Shown here piece after piece: positions 8,303 through 20,300 of a stretch of DNA of 26,835 nucleotides (its first letter is position 1; the number at the start of each line of letters is the position of its first letter). Origin of the DNA: a virus; the IMG/VR virus record IMGVR_UViG_3300020159_000590, positions 1-26,835 of that record, one strand, 5' to 3'. Under the pieces are notes generated by a model, which saw nothing but the letters and a program-made list of their open reading frames with translations, ran no database searches and was not told the DNA's origin. Position numbers and translations under genes: made by a program.

Positions 8303-11300
8303 TAGATTCTAGCCCCCCTAATTCTTTGAGCATCTATGCTCTTTATCTGTACCATAACTGCTCTTGCAATTTCATCTGGATTAGCATCAGACTTTACATT
8401 TAAGTTAAGGTTATAATTATACACTGAATCACCAACTGATGAGCCAGAATTTATAGACTTCATATTGTCAACTCCATATTTATCTACAGCATACTTACTC
8501 ATAACAAATTCTCCAGGGGTCAACATTGCAGGAACTGTATCTGTTCCAATAGCATATCCACCAGCAGCAAAATAACTTGGAACTAGTCCGCCTCGTGATA
8601 GGGCTAACATACTTCCTTTTCCTGATCCACCGCTAGACTTAGGCTTAGGTGGCTGTGTTGTAATCTTTACGCTAGATAAATCTGGATCCATTAACAAAAC
8701 ACTTGCTAATCCAGCAGAACCACCAAATAGTGTAAGTGCTGCAGTCTTTGCTGGATTAGTTGGTGTTTTGTTAAATTGAATTGATGGCCTCAGACTTCCT
8801 CCAAGTCCTAACATCCAGTCGGTTACACCTGGCGCTTGAGCATTAGGAAATAGTGGCGGTGGTCCTGCTACTGGTGGGTTTTTCCCAAGTCCTAGTAGCC
8901 AATCAGTTGCACCTGTTGCAGCAGGATTTTGTGGCAATTCTGAAGGTTGGACATTTGATAAACCTTGTTTTACTTTTAAGTCGTCTGCAGCCCTAACCGC
9001 TGCTAAACCTGTAACTCTTATGCTTTCCATAACTAACGCTACTTGATTTTTAAGTTCTTGACCTTCATATCCTGCAGCCTTTAGCATTTCTACAATATCT
9101 TTTTCCTTGAGTGTCTTCAAAAATTCTAAACCTTTATCAACACCAGAGAAAAATGCTCCAGTTATTTTTGGATCTTTCCAAGCATCTGGCAAGACCGAGT
9201 ATTTGCCAGGCACTCCATATGTAAAGAATGTTCTCTGAAGTCGGTTAGCAAATTCATCTACTGTTGGCACATGGGGGGAAAAGTCTAAGATTCTTCCAAA
9301 GTCTATAAGTCCTGTGACACCTGTTTCTGGATTAAGTGTTACATTGCCATCGTGATCATCAACAAACCTCATCGCCTGCATGATTGCGGCTCTGTATCCA
9401 CTTTGAGTTGCAGTGGATGCATCGGCTAATCTATCAAAATTTCCACTAGCATTGCCAGCCTGAGTTTTTAATGCCTTTAGTGTTTGTGCTCCTTGTGCTG
9501 CAACATCTGGGCTAAAGATTCCATCTGCTACGTCTTTCCCTTTTCGAATTACTGGAATATTTTCTGGAGCAATAAGGTTTGCTGCTCTGGCAAATATGCT
9601 TCCAAATACTTCTCTTTGGACTTCTGCAAAATTTAGTCTAGTCTTATAGAATCCAGCAACTCCATCTAATGTTGCTCTAAATGTTTCATTTATTCCAGTC
9701 CCAACACCGTCTGATACACCTTCGTCAAGCCTTGCGCCGAGAACGAGTGCCTTTTCAGAAATTTGGCCTGGTAGAATAGGCGCAGCCATTTGTCGAACAG
9801 GGAGTATTTCTTGTATTTTATCTTTTGCTTTTTTAACAAGTGATCCTACAACAGAAGCATAATAGCCGAAATTTTTTGCTGGTTTTGTGCTCTTCGCCAT
9901 TAACTCAACTTCAAGTTTTGAAATTGCCAACATAGTGTCATAAAGAGGATGGCCTTCTTCAATTGCATTTGCAGGACTATAAGGAATACTGTGAGTACCC
10001 TTAAGCATGAACGTTCCACCTGGAGAAGTTTGTACATACCCTGCAGCATTTAATTTTGCTACCAGAGGTTCCATCTTTTTATTTATGGCTTTAATTGCGG
10101 CTGGGTCCTGAGCAAACCCCATTCTTGGTGCGCCTCTTTCAAGTCCTTCTAGGAAACTATTTTTTATATTAAAGTTTGGATTTGCTGCAGGCAAGAAAAG
10201 TTCTTTAAATGGAGTAGTGATTTTAGAAATTGGGCCTTTTAGTTTGCTAAACAGTGATAGCATTTTTGGAGTTTGTTTTCCACCAGCAGCAGCAAGTTGT
10301 GCAGCCGATTTTTCTCCAGATGCCAAAAAGTTAAGAGGGAAAAGTGATGCACTTAAATAATCCCAGTTATTCGGGGTTGCTGAGTAAAGATTGTTTAATG
10401 CTGCATTTTTTCCACCTTGAAAAAGTTTATTAGCAGTTTGATGAATGCCTTTTACTCCCAAAAATTCAAGCCACGGTACTGAGAATCCTTTGAACAATCC
10501 CATGCCTACGGCTGGAGAAGGGTTTCTGTACGGATCTGAAGACCTAACATTAGATCCTGCAGGAGGAGGAGTATATGAAGGATTTGTCATACCTCCTCCA
10601 GGATTTTGTCTTAAAATTTCGTCTAGAGTCATTCTTGGTGTTGCAGGAGCATTTCTTCCGTGTCTATGTCCTACTGGTCCACCCTTATGATAGTAGCCAA
10701 TATTCATTGCATCAAGATTTTCTACCCCGTACTTTTTGACCGCATCTTTTCTTAATACGTATTCTCCTGGAGTGAGCATAGCAGGCACTGTATCAGTTCC
10801 TGATGAATACCCTCCGCTAACAAATTTTTCAGGTATTATTCCACCCTTTGCTTTAAAGAGTGTATATTTGTTTTTACTTCTAGAGACAGGTTCGTCCCAA
10901 CTTGTAGTTGGTAGGTCACCCATTCCAGACCATAAATGAGGGTATCCTGCTGGGGCATTTGGATTAACCCTAAGTTTCATTAATTCAGGATAGTCTGATG
11001 GCATAATATAAGTGCCACCATCTTTAATATATGGATAAGTGTTATATGTTCTGTTAACATTATCTCTCCATGCTTGAAGTCCTGGATGAGGCATATGAGC
11101 ATTCCATAGATCAGCACCTGGACCAGTTGCTGGGAAATGTGGGGCTGGTGGTCCCACAAGCAAATCTGGAACAGCAGCCTGCTTTATGCGACCTTCAAAT
11201 ATTGAATCAAGCCCAGATGTTCTTAGTGCTTCTACAATTGCTAAGTTTATTGGAAGCGGTTGGTCTATAACTTGTTTGTCTGGCATAATTCCACCAACTG

Positions 11301-14300
11301 CACCTGAGTATGCCATACCTTCATCGCTTCTATAAATTGAATGTTTTAATCTAGAGATTGAGCCAGCATATTCATTTAGCCATCTCATAATTCCTTGATT
11401 TTGAAATGATTTCTGGGTAGCAGCCATTCCAATTGTTCCAGTAATAGAATCCCAGTTAAGTTTTGCAACAAAATTTCCGCTATCTAATTCAGTAACAGTA
11501 ATTGTATGCAATGGTCCAAGAACCTCGCCCTGCCCTGGATTGGTTGCAAATCGCTTAATGTCTGGAAGCAATAGACTTTCTGCAGGGAGGTCAGAAGCCT
11601 TTCCTGGATTAAATTTAAATGCATATTGAATACCTGATTTTGGAGCAGTGAATGTTCCTGAGTGCGGAGTAAGAGCCTGCAATTCTCCAAGAAGTGTTGA
11701 GTACCTAGCGCTCAATAATGATTCTATAGGGGTAAAACCGCCTGCATCGGCTTGTTCACTGGCAATTTTTGCTGCCTTTTCCCAAGGAGAAAGTTCTATT
11801 CCCTTTTTTTGTTTTATATTTGAAATTAAGTTAGGTAATGTAAAAGAATTTATTTTTGGAAACATTGATGACACCTTAGTCATTAACTTGCTTTGCAAAA
11901 TATTTGGCACCAACTTTTTAAATCCTGCAGCAACTCTATTTCCTCCAGCACCAAAAAGTGCTCCGAGACCAAGCGCTTGACCAACATTTTTTGTAGATTG
12001 TCCAATTGACATATTGTCTAATTCTTTTTTAGGATCAAAACCTCGATGAACTGCTTTAGAGCCTTGCTTATTTGCATACTTTCCACCCTTAAGTCCATAG
12101 TCAGATCCCTCCCTAATTAATCCTGCTACTCCATCAATAAGACCAGTACCAACTCCTATTAGTCCTCCCCATCCTCCAACTGGAAGTCCAGAAAGACCTT
12201 GTTGTAAAGTGTTAAATGCGGCTCTTCCTAATGCTGTTGACCATTTTGCAACTTTAGAACTACTTCGATTAGATCCGTATTTTAATGAAAGTGTTTTTTC
12301 AATTTCTTCCATTGCTTGGTATATTCCACCACTGGCTGCACCAACTCCTGTTGCTTTCACAAAAGGATTTTTTAATAGAGACTTTACAAATCCGCCAAAT
12401 CCATAATACCCAACATTCATTGCGTCAAGATTATCTACTCCATATTTATCAACTGCAGACTTTCTTAAGACATACTCTCCTGGCGTAAGCATTGCTGGTA
12501 CTGTATCAGTACCCTTTGCATACGCTCCAGATTCAAAACCTCCTGGGACAAGTCCTCCTGAAGCAAGAGTTTGGAATGCACCGCTATTAACTCTACGTTT
12601 ATTTTGTGGCTGTGAAGCAGCAACTAATGCTTTTTCTTCATCAGTTAATGTTGCTCCTACAGTTAGTTTTCTTAGTGCTAATGCTAAAGTAGCAAGTTTT
12701 GTATTTTCTTCTTGTTTATCTTCTCTTTCCTTTGCTAATCTTGCTTTATCAGCATCTGTTTGAGTTTCACCCGTTTGAATAAGGCCTAGTGAAGTCTTTA
12801 CAGAATCAGGCATATTCTTTTTATATGTGTCCATCTGTCCATTGATTTTAGTCCAAACTGCATCTACTTTTCCTGCTGCTGTAACTAATCCTGCAAGTGC
12901 ATCAGGATTATTTAAGGTTAACATTGCTGCTGCGTGATAGTCAATTCCTGCATTAACTGTATCCCATGCCTGTCTTGTTTTTCCATAAACTGTGATGGCT
13001 GCTATTTGTTTGTCAATACTGCGCTGTAATTCTATATTATCTTGAGTACGTGCGTCAATCTTGGCTTGTATTCGCTCAACATCATTTTCTTCAATGCTAT
13101 ATATGTCATCTTGCTTACCTTGAATTTGTTTTAATATTGCAAGTCTTCGTGGATCTTTCTCCATTGCATAAATCTTTTGAGAATTCTCGTACTGCTTTTT
13201 AGTTATTTGTTCTTGAGTTAAGCCACCTGGTCTGGCAGTCAAAGAGCCAAGTTCATTCTCTCTTGCTCTCTGTAAAGCATCACTTTGAGCAGTGGCAAAC
13301 TTTGCAGCGCTGGCTGCTCTCATTTCTTGTACAGCACGGGCTGCTGCAGATATATCTCCAGATGTCAAAGCATCTGCTAAATCAAGTTGTCTCTTTTGCT
13401 GATCTAAGATTTCTGAATTAATTTCTTGAACTTTTGAAAGGGCTTCGGCTTGTTCATCATATTTTTTATTTACTTCTTCTGCAGCATTTGAAATAATTGT
13501 TAGATCATTAGAGTAAGCATTGTTCTCGTCTTCAATTGCCTGTATAGCACGATCACCAAACAATGGATTCATTTCTAGTTCACGATTTAAGTCATTAACG
13601 TCTTCTGTTAGTCCTTGAATTTTTTTAGTAAACGGCTCAAGATCTTTTTCATAGCCAGATATTAGTTCATTATTTGTGATAATTTCATTTGCTTCTTTGC
13701 CAGTTCTTATCAAACCTTCATAGGCTGCAAACATCTCATCAACTATTTGTCTTCCTAGTTCTGCTCCTTCTTTTAAGTTACCCTTGTTTAATTGAACTTG
13801 AATATCAATTAGTTTCTTTGCTTCTATGTTATCTAGGTTTTCTGCAATATCTGCAGCGTCTAACTTTCCATCCTTCAAATCGTCCATCAAAATTTTTGCA
13901 AGTTGTGGGTCTCCAAGAACTTTATCAATCTGATCAGTGCCGTATCCAAGGTCCTTCATCTGAGAAGCAAGTTTTGGCATGTCTTTGTATATTTCAAATT
14001 CTTCATTTTCACGAAGTATTTTGTTCAAAACTGCTTGGCGTTCAAGTTCTGTACTGGCAGTCTTTATTTGTTCAATGTAATAATCCCATTCGGGAGTTCC
14101 TTTTTCAATTGCCCCCGCAGCAATGGCTGCTGCTTGGCCCTTGCTTGCTACAACCTCTAATGCTTGGCTTGCTGTAAGGCCACTGCCAATGAGCATGTTG
14201 TAAGCCTTAGTCTGGTCTTGGACGTTCTTTATTGTTTCTTCATTAGCAAAATTAAAATTACCAAGTGCTTTTTCTTTATATCCTTGGTCAACAGCCTTAC

Positions 14301-17300
14301 CACTTTCTGTTAGCCCAGTTATTGTGGCTTTTGATTTTGGCTTGCCCTTTGCAAAAGTAAATAGTGCTTTCTTACCCTCTAACTTTGCAATCTTGTCAAA
14401 GTCTTCTGCAGTCATTGACTCAATAGCGCCTCTTAGATCTTCTCCAACTCCCTTTTTTAAAAGTCTATTTTGAATACCGTCAAATAAATTAAAAGCATCC
14501 TTCTGTGTTTTTTTATTTGTAAATACTGCAAGCAATGACTCAAGAGGGGTAAGTGCATTAAATGCACCATCTCTTACTTGCTTTAGACCCATTGCAAGAG
14601 AATCAAGGAATGCTAAAGGATTTTCTCCTTTTCCTCCACCAGAATCATTTCCAAGGAGTCCAAACTTTTTCAGCGCTTCCATTTGTTTTTGCCTTTGCAT
14701 AACAAGTTTTGCAGCGGCTTCTGCTTTTGCTTTTGCCTGGCCTTCTTCGGTTGAATAATACCTTGCAAGTTCGCTACCGAATGTTCCTCCTCCAGCGGCT
14801 TGTGCTTGTCCTGCTACATAGGAGTCTACTTGTTCGTCAGATATTGTGGTTAATAACGTTAGGTACTCTTGAATAACAGTTTTCTTAACTTCATCATCTA
14901 AGCCTTCCCATTGATGCCACTGATCAAGTAGCGCTGCCATGTCTGGTGTGGCTGGGTTTTTATCAACGTCTATCGCAGCAATTACTTCTCTTGTTATTGG
15001 TCCCTTTATTTGTTCAATGTCTTCAAGTTGAATTTTCAAGGCAGACAATTTTGCCATAGCATCGTCTTGTTCAAAGAATGCTTGGAAGTTAATTTCTTTA
15101 CCAGCCATTTCTCGGATAAGATTAATTGTTGAAACTAACTTATTTGCTTCATCTGGATTTGCTTCGGCAATTTGTAAAAGAAGTTCTTTTGCTTTTGGCG
15201 CTCCCTTTTCTGATGTAAGTCCACCCAAAGAATTAATTAAGTCAGTAACCTGTCCTGGGTCTTGCAATCTTGTAGAAACATCTATAAATGTATTTAACTT
15301 GTCTTCATCGCCAGTAAACATACTTAGCAATGTTGTTGCTGTTGCAACAGGCATAGCGCCTGAACCAACTATAGTATTTATTTTAACTTCTAATTCTTTG
15401 TTGTTTAAATCTGCAGAAGTCTTTAAAAATGTATCAGCGTAATCTCCTTGTCCTGTTTCTTCAGCCTTTAGTCTAACCTGTTCTTTTAGTGAATCAAAGA
15501 AGGCGTTTTCTGTTGCCCCACGCTTTTGTGCAATCCTAAATAGTTCAACCTGCTGTTCTAGTATATCTGCATTACCACTCCTTAATGTTCCTACCCCTAT
15601 AACTCTTCTTCCTTCTAATGCATCAATTTCTTCTTCTATTTTCTTTCTTTTTGCTGCATCTTTTGTTGCTGCCTTTTTTGTTTCAAGTATTTTTTTATCT
15701 TTGTCATACTGAGCATTAAGTGAGTCTATTTGTGCCTGGCTAAATTCCAAACTTTGAACTCCACTTGCTGCTCCTGCTGATGCTTGTGCCTCACCCTTTG
15801 TTTCTGTAAATAGTTCCATTGCTGAATACTCAACAAATCCAGTCTCAAGGTTATTTCCAAAAAGAGTGGCCCAGTGATCAATAAGTCGAAGAGGGGCAAA
15901 AGGGCTAAGAGCGGTACTTGCTACTTGAGATGCCATATTCTCTGCACTATAAGTTTGCCCAGAGGTTGAAGTATCTAATTCATTTTTTAGCGTAGAGATT
16001 ACATTTTTTTGCTCTTCTACCAGTCTCACCCTAACCTCAAGAGGGTTTTTAAGAAGATCTTCTCCGCCAGGCCCAACCAGTTCTAATAGTTGACCACTTA
16101 TCTGAGAAGTAAGTGTTTGATTATTTAAATTAATTCCAATTTGTGCTGCGATGCTATGGGCTTGTTCTGCACTCATAACTCCATCTGAAATATATCCAGC
16201 AAGTTGAAGAGCCATTTGTTGTGCTGCTGTATCTGTTCCAGAAAGCATGCTCTTATTAAAGCCAGACATAACATCTTTGCCTACTTTGCTATCTAAGAAA
16301 GTTACTCCATACTGCTGCTTACCTCTGTCAAAACCAGTTGTGTATCTATCTGCTGCGCTAGTAGATCTTTTTTCTGCATATAATTCTGAAGCGCCAACTT
16401 TAGCATTCATCTCTCCAATTGCCTTCATCTTGCTTGTTGTTGCAGATGTTGCATCAACCAACTGAGATTGAGCCTTTGCTGTTTTATTTGATTGTCTTTC
16501 AAGCATCCATAGTCCAGCAGCGACTGCAGTTACTGCTACACCTGCAGCGACATATGGATTAGTTAACATTGGAGCCATACCTGCAACTGCAGATGCTCCC
16601 ATTACTGCCATACCAGCACCTTGCTGTCCAGCCATCATAAGTCCCATACCTGCAGTTCCAAGTGCCATCGCTGCTCCACCAGAAACTCTTCCAACCTTTT
16701 CTTGACGAAGCATTCTTCTATTTCTTGTGGCTTCTTTTTGTTTTGCCTTGATCGCTTGCAATTCTCTGCGCTGTCCTTCTTTTACCGCAGCATCATAGTT
16801 TAGTGCTTGTTGACGATTAAGTTCCATTCGGCGTTGCTCTTGTAAATACCGCTTTCTTGCTTCAGCAGTTTGTCTTTTTGTTTCATCGGCCTGCTGCTTA
16901 GGAAGCATTTCTGCACGTTTTGCTGCCTTACGTGCTGCTGCTGCTTCCTTTGCTTTTGCTTTTTCAATATCCTGTTCATGCTTTAATTTTCTTCTTAATA
17001 TATCCCTAAGTTGACTTTCACTCATTCCAGGATACTTTGCTGAAATCTTTTTAAGTTCCTGTCTTTGATAAGGAGTTAGTTTAGCGTCTGGGTCTCCATC
17101 AATAAGTCCAGGCATACGGAATGAACGGAAGCCACGGAAATTTGGAGCCTGTCTTGATTGTCGACGTTGCCTTTGTGTTACAACTCTTTCATTGCCCTTT
17201 AATGTTTCTGTCCTACTATCTTTACGGCTTCCGCTATCTGGAACTGCTCCAGCAGGTGGAGTACCAGTGTTGCCACGTGTTAATCTTTTTTCTCTTATTA

Positions 17301-20300
17301 CTCTGTTAGTCTTTGGATCAATTGTTTGTTTAGTTTCAGTACCGTCAGGATTTATTAAAACTTCTCTTTCTAGAGGGGAAAGACTTCTATCTCTTCCACT
17401 TCTAAGGTCAAAAGTTGTTGGAGTAGAATTATAATATCCTGTACCAATTCTATCATCAATAAGAGCCATAACTCCTTGAGACATTTGGGCTGGACCTAGT
17501 TTTGGAAAACTTTTTGGCTTTCTTCCTGCTGCTTGTTCTCTCTTTTGATATTCGTGTGCTAGAAGATCAAGTTCTGCTGCTTTTCTAACCAACATTACTT
17601 CTCTTGCATTTGTTGGGTGTCCACCCTTTGACATAAATTCAACAGCCTCAGAGTAAATTCCAGCCTGACCTTGTGGAATAAATGGGAAGTTATTTTTTCT
17701 ATTCCAGTCTAAAATTCTGCTGTGTCTCTTTGAAGCATTCATAAAATTATTTAATATTCTTAAATCGAACATGGCAGAACCTGATAACCATTTACCAGGA
17801 CCTCTTCCAGGCTCTCCAGTTTTACTTATATGTGATAACTCAGTTCTTAATTCATAGTCAATCTGTTTTGGCGTATACCCCAAAGCAGCAAGTCTTTCTC
17901 TTACTGACTTTAATGGATCGTTTTTGCCTGCTATCTTATTTTGTTCTGTAAATGCTTTTTCTTCAGCATCTAAAACCTTATATAATTGTGAATCTCTAGG
18001 GACGCTACTTCTCCAGGATCCACTTTGTTTTCCTACAGGGCTCATTGCTCCTCTTAATCTAGCGACACCATTAATTTTTGCATCGCTTACAAAAGCCCCA
18101 TCTTTTTGTCTTACACCCATTTGATAAAGAACTTTTTCTAGAACTTGATCGTAAGTTTTTCCAGCATCAAGTCTTCCAGCATCTAAAGTTTTTTTATCAT
18201 GGAAAAGCCCATCTTTATAAACCATCTCGTCGTCAACAAATTTAAGCATTCTGCTTTGACTTAAAAGATCATCTGCCCCACTAGTTCCTGCATTTAGTTT
18301 TTGTTTTGCAATTGCACTAAGAACTCTTTTTTGTTGTTCTTCGGAAAGTAAATTAAACTCTCTGGTAGCCTGTGCAGCAAGGCCTGCTCTAAGTTGTTCT
18401 ATCTGTACTCTTGATTCTGGTACATTTTTAAATCTTTCAAAATCTCCAAGTTCAAGGTTTTTAATACCATCGCCTGCACGAGCATGTATTGGTTGAAGAG
18501 CAGCCCAATTTACTTTTGCTCCATCCTTAAGTCTTTGTAGCATATTATTATAAACAATTTGTTCATCTGGCATCAGGTCCCAAGACTTTATTAATCTTTC
18601 TAATTTAGGAATAGCCTGATTAATTTCTGCTTTGATTGCACCATCATATTGTGCTGGAGTCATTGATGCTGCAATGCCAGATGTTTGTTGTGCAAAGAAC
18701 TTCTTAGCCCCGCCCTTTACTCCAAGAAGATTGATCATTGCTTGCTGTTCCATGCTTGGCATAGCCTTAGCAAAATCTCTAAATCCAGATGCCCTATCGT
18801 ATACTCCAGCATTTCCAACATCTGCTACTATATTTCCAGATACGTTGGCTTTTTGTAGATCTTTATCTCCTCTCAAAGTTGAAGCAACCAATTGCTTAAC
18901 CATGTCAGTCTTTGAGAACTGACCATCCATTGCTGCAATTCGTGGATCGTAAGGTGATTCAAGAACTACAAATTTTCTTTTTCCTAATGGGTCTGTTGGA
19001 TCCATCATTGTTCTTATTGTTTGTTTTGGAGTAATAAGTCCTTCGTGAATCTCTCTAGTAATTGAAGTCATGCGCTGTTCTGATAAAGCAGTGTCAGCAT
19101 CTATTGTTGGTTTTACTACTACAATTTCTCCGTTAGGCTTTCTATATACCCCACCAATACCACGCTCAGGGAAACTGAAGCCTTTGAAAACTTTGAGTTT
19201 TGTTCCAAAGTCGGTTGGTTCAAGTGAACCAAATCTTCCAGATTTTACACGTTCAGATATTTTATCTAATACTTCTCTAGACTGTGCTGCTTTGGCTGCT
19301 GAAATTGGCATTCCAACAAAGACTGCTCCAGACTGTCTTTCTTCATGTGGGATTACAAGTGGTTCTGATTTAGCACCTTTTACTTTTGCTACTACCTTTG
19401 GAACTCTTCCAGCCATAAATCCTGGAACCTGATCTTTAAATATTGCGCTAATCAAACCTTTATATTTTTCAGTAGTCTTTGCTGGAATTACCGCTTCTCC
19501 TGGAGCAAGCATTGCTGGCTGAATATCTCCTGCGCCCTTTGGTCCTGGAACACTTAAAATTCCATCTCTAAATTTTCTAACTGGAGGCAACTTGCTTACT
19601 GCTCTTTTTGCTCCTCCCATACCGCCAGCAAATAATGCAGGATTTTGAGAAGCCATCGCTCTCATTTGTGTGCTCAAAGAATTATAAGATGAAGCAAGAG
19701 CATTAACAGAGTTTGCCTCAACATTGAAAACCTCAATCAGTCTTGTGTGTGTCTGATGTAACTGTTGAGAAGATGCGGCATTTTCAATCTGCTCTTGTGT
19801 CATGTAATTAAAGCCTGCGCCCATTACAGTTGTCTGTCCGTTTAACCTAGCAATTCCATTACGAAGTTTTGAGAATAACTTAATTCCATTTGCAATTGCA
19901 TTCATTACAAGACCAAATGTCATCAATACTACTGGCCCAAGTCCTGCAACTACTCCAACAATAACCGCAACAACTTTCTTAGTCTGATCGCTAAGTCCGT
20001 TAAACTTTTCAAATAGGTTGCCAAAAAATTTAACCACTGGAGTTAAGGCCTCAAGGAATACCTTTCCTAGTGGCATAATGTCTTGCTTAAATTGTTCTAC
20101 CGCTGCTTGAAACTTAACTCCAACTGAATCTTCAATTTTCTTCATTTCTCGCTCAGAAAGTATTGCTAACTCTTCTACTGAAGATCCTGCTAAACTAAGT
20201 GCTCTAGATGCTTGAGTTCCATCTTTTGTAACATTTTGGAAAAGTGTTGATAGGCGAGAGAACTGGAACTTACCGAACATCTGCTCGATTGCACGTGCAC

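Noticed and set aside
12391-12564. Repeats in the tape measure gene read as a CRISPR or DNA repeat array
   Set aside because: The copies are hundreds to thousands of bases apart, in frame, and conserved mainly at protein level.
13689-14177. 162-codon open frame on the plus strand, one of the longest there
   Set aside because: It lies fully inside the tape measure gene, is leucine-rich as expected for the complement of a helical Lys/Glu/Gln-rich coding sequence, and has no credible domain.
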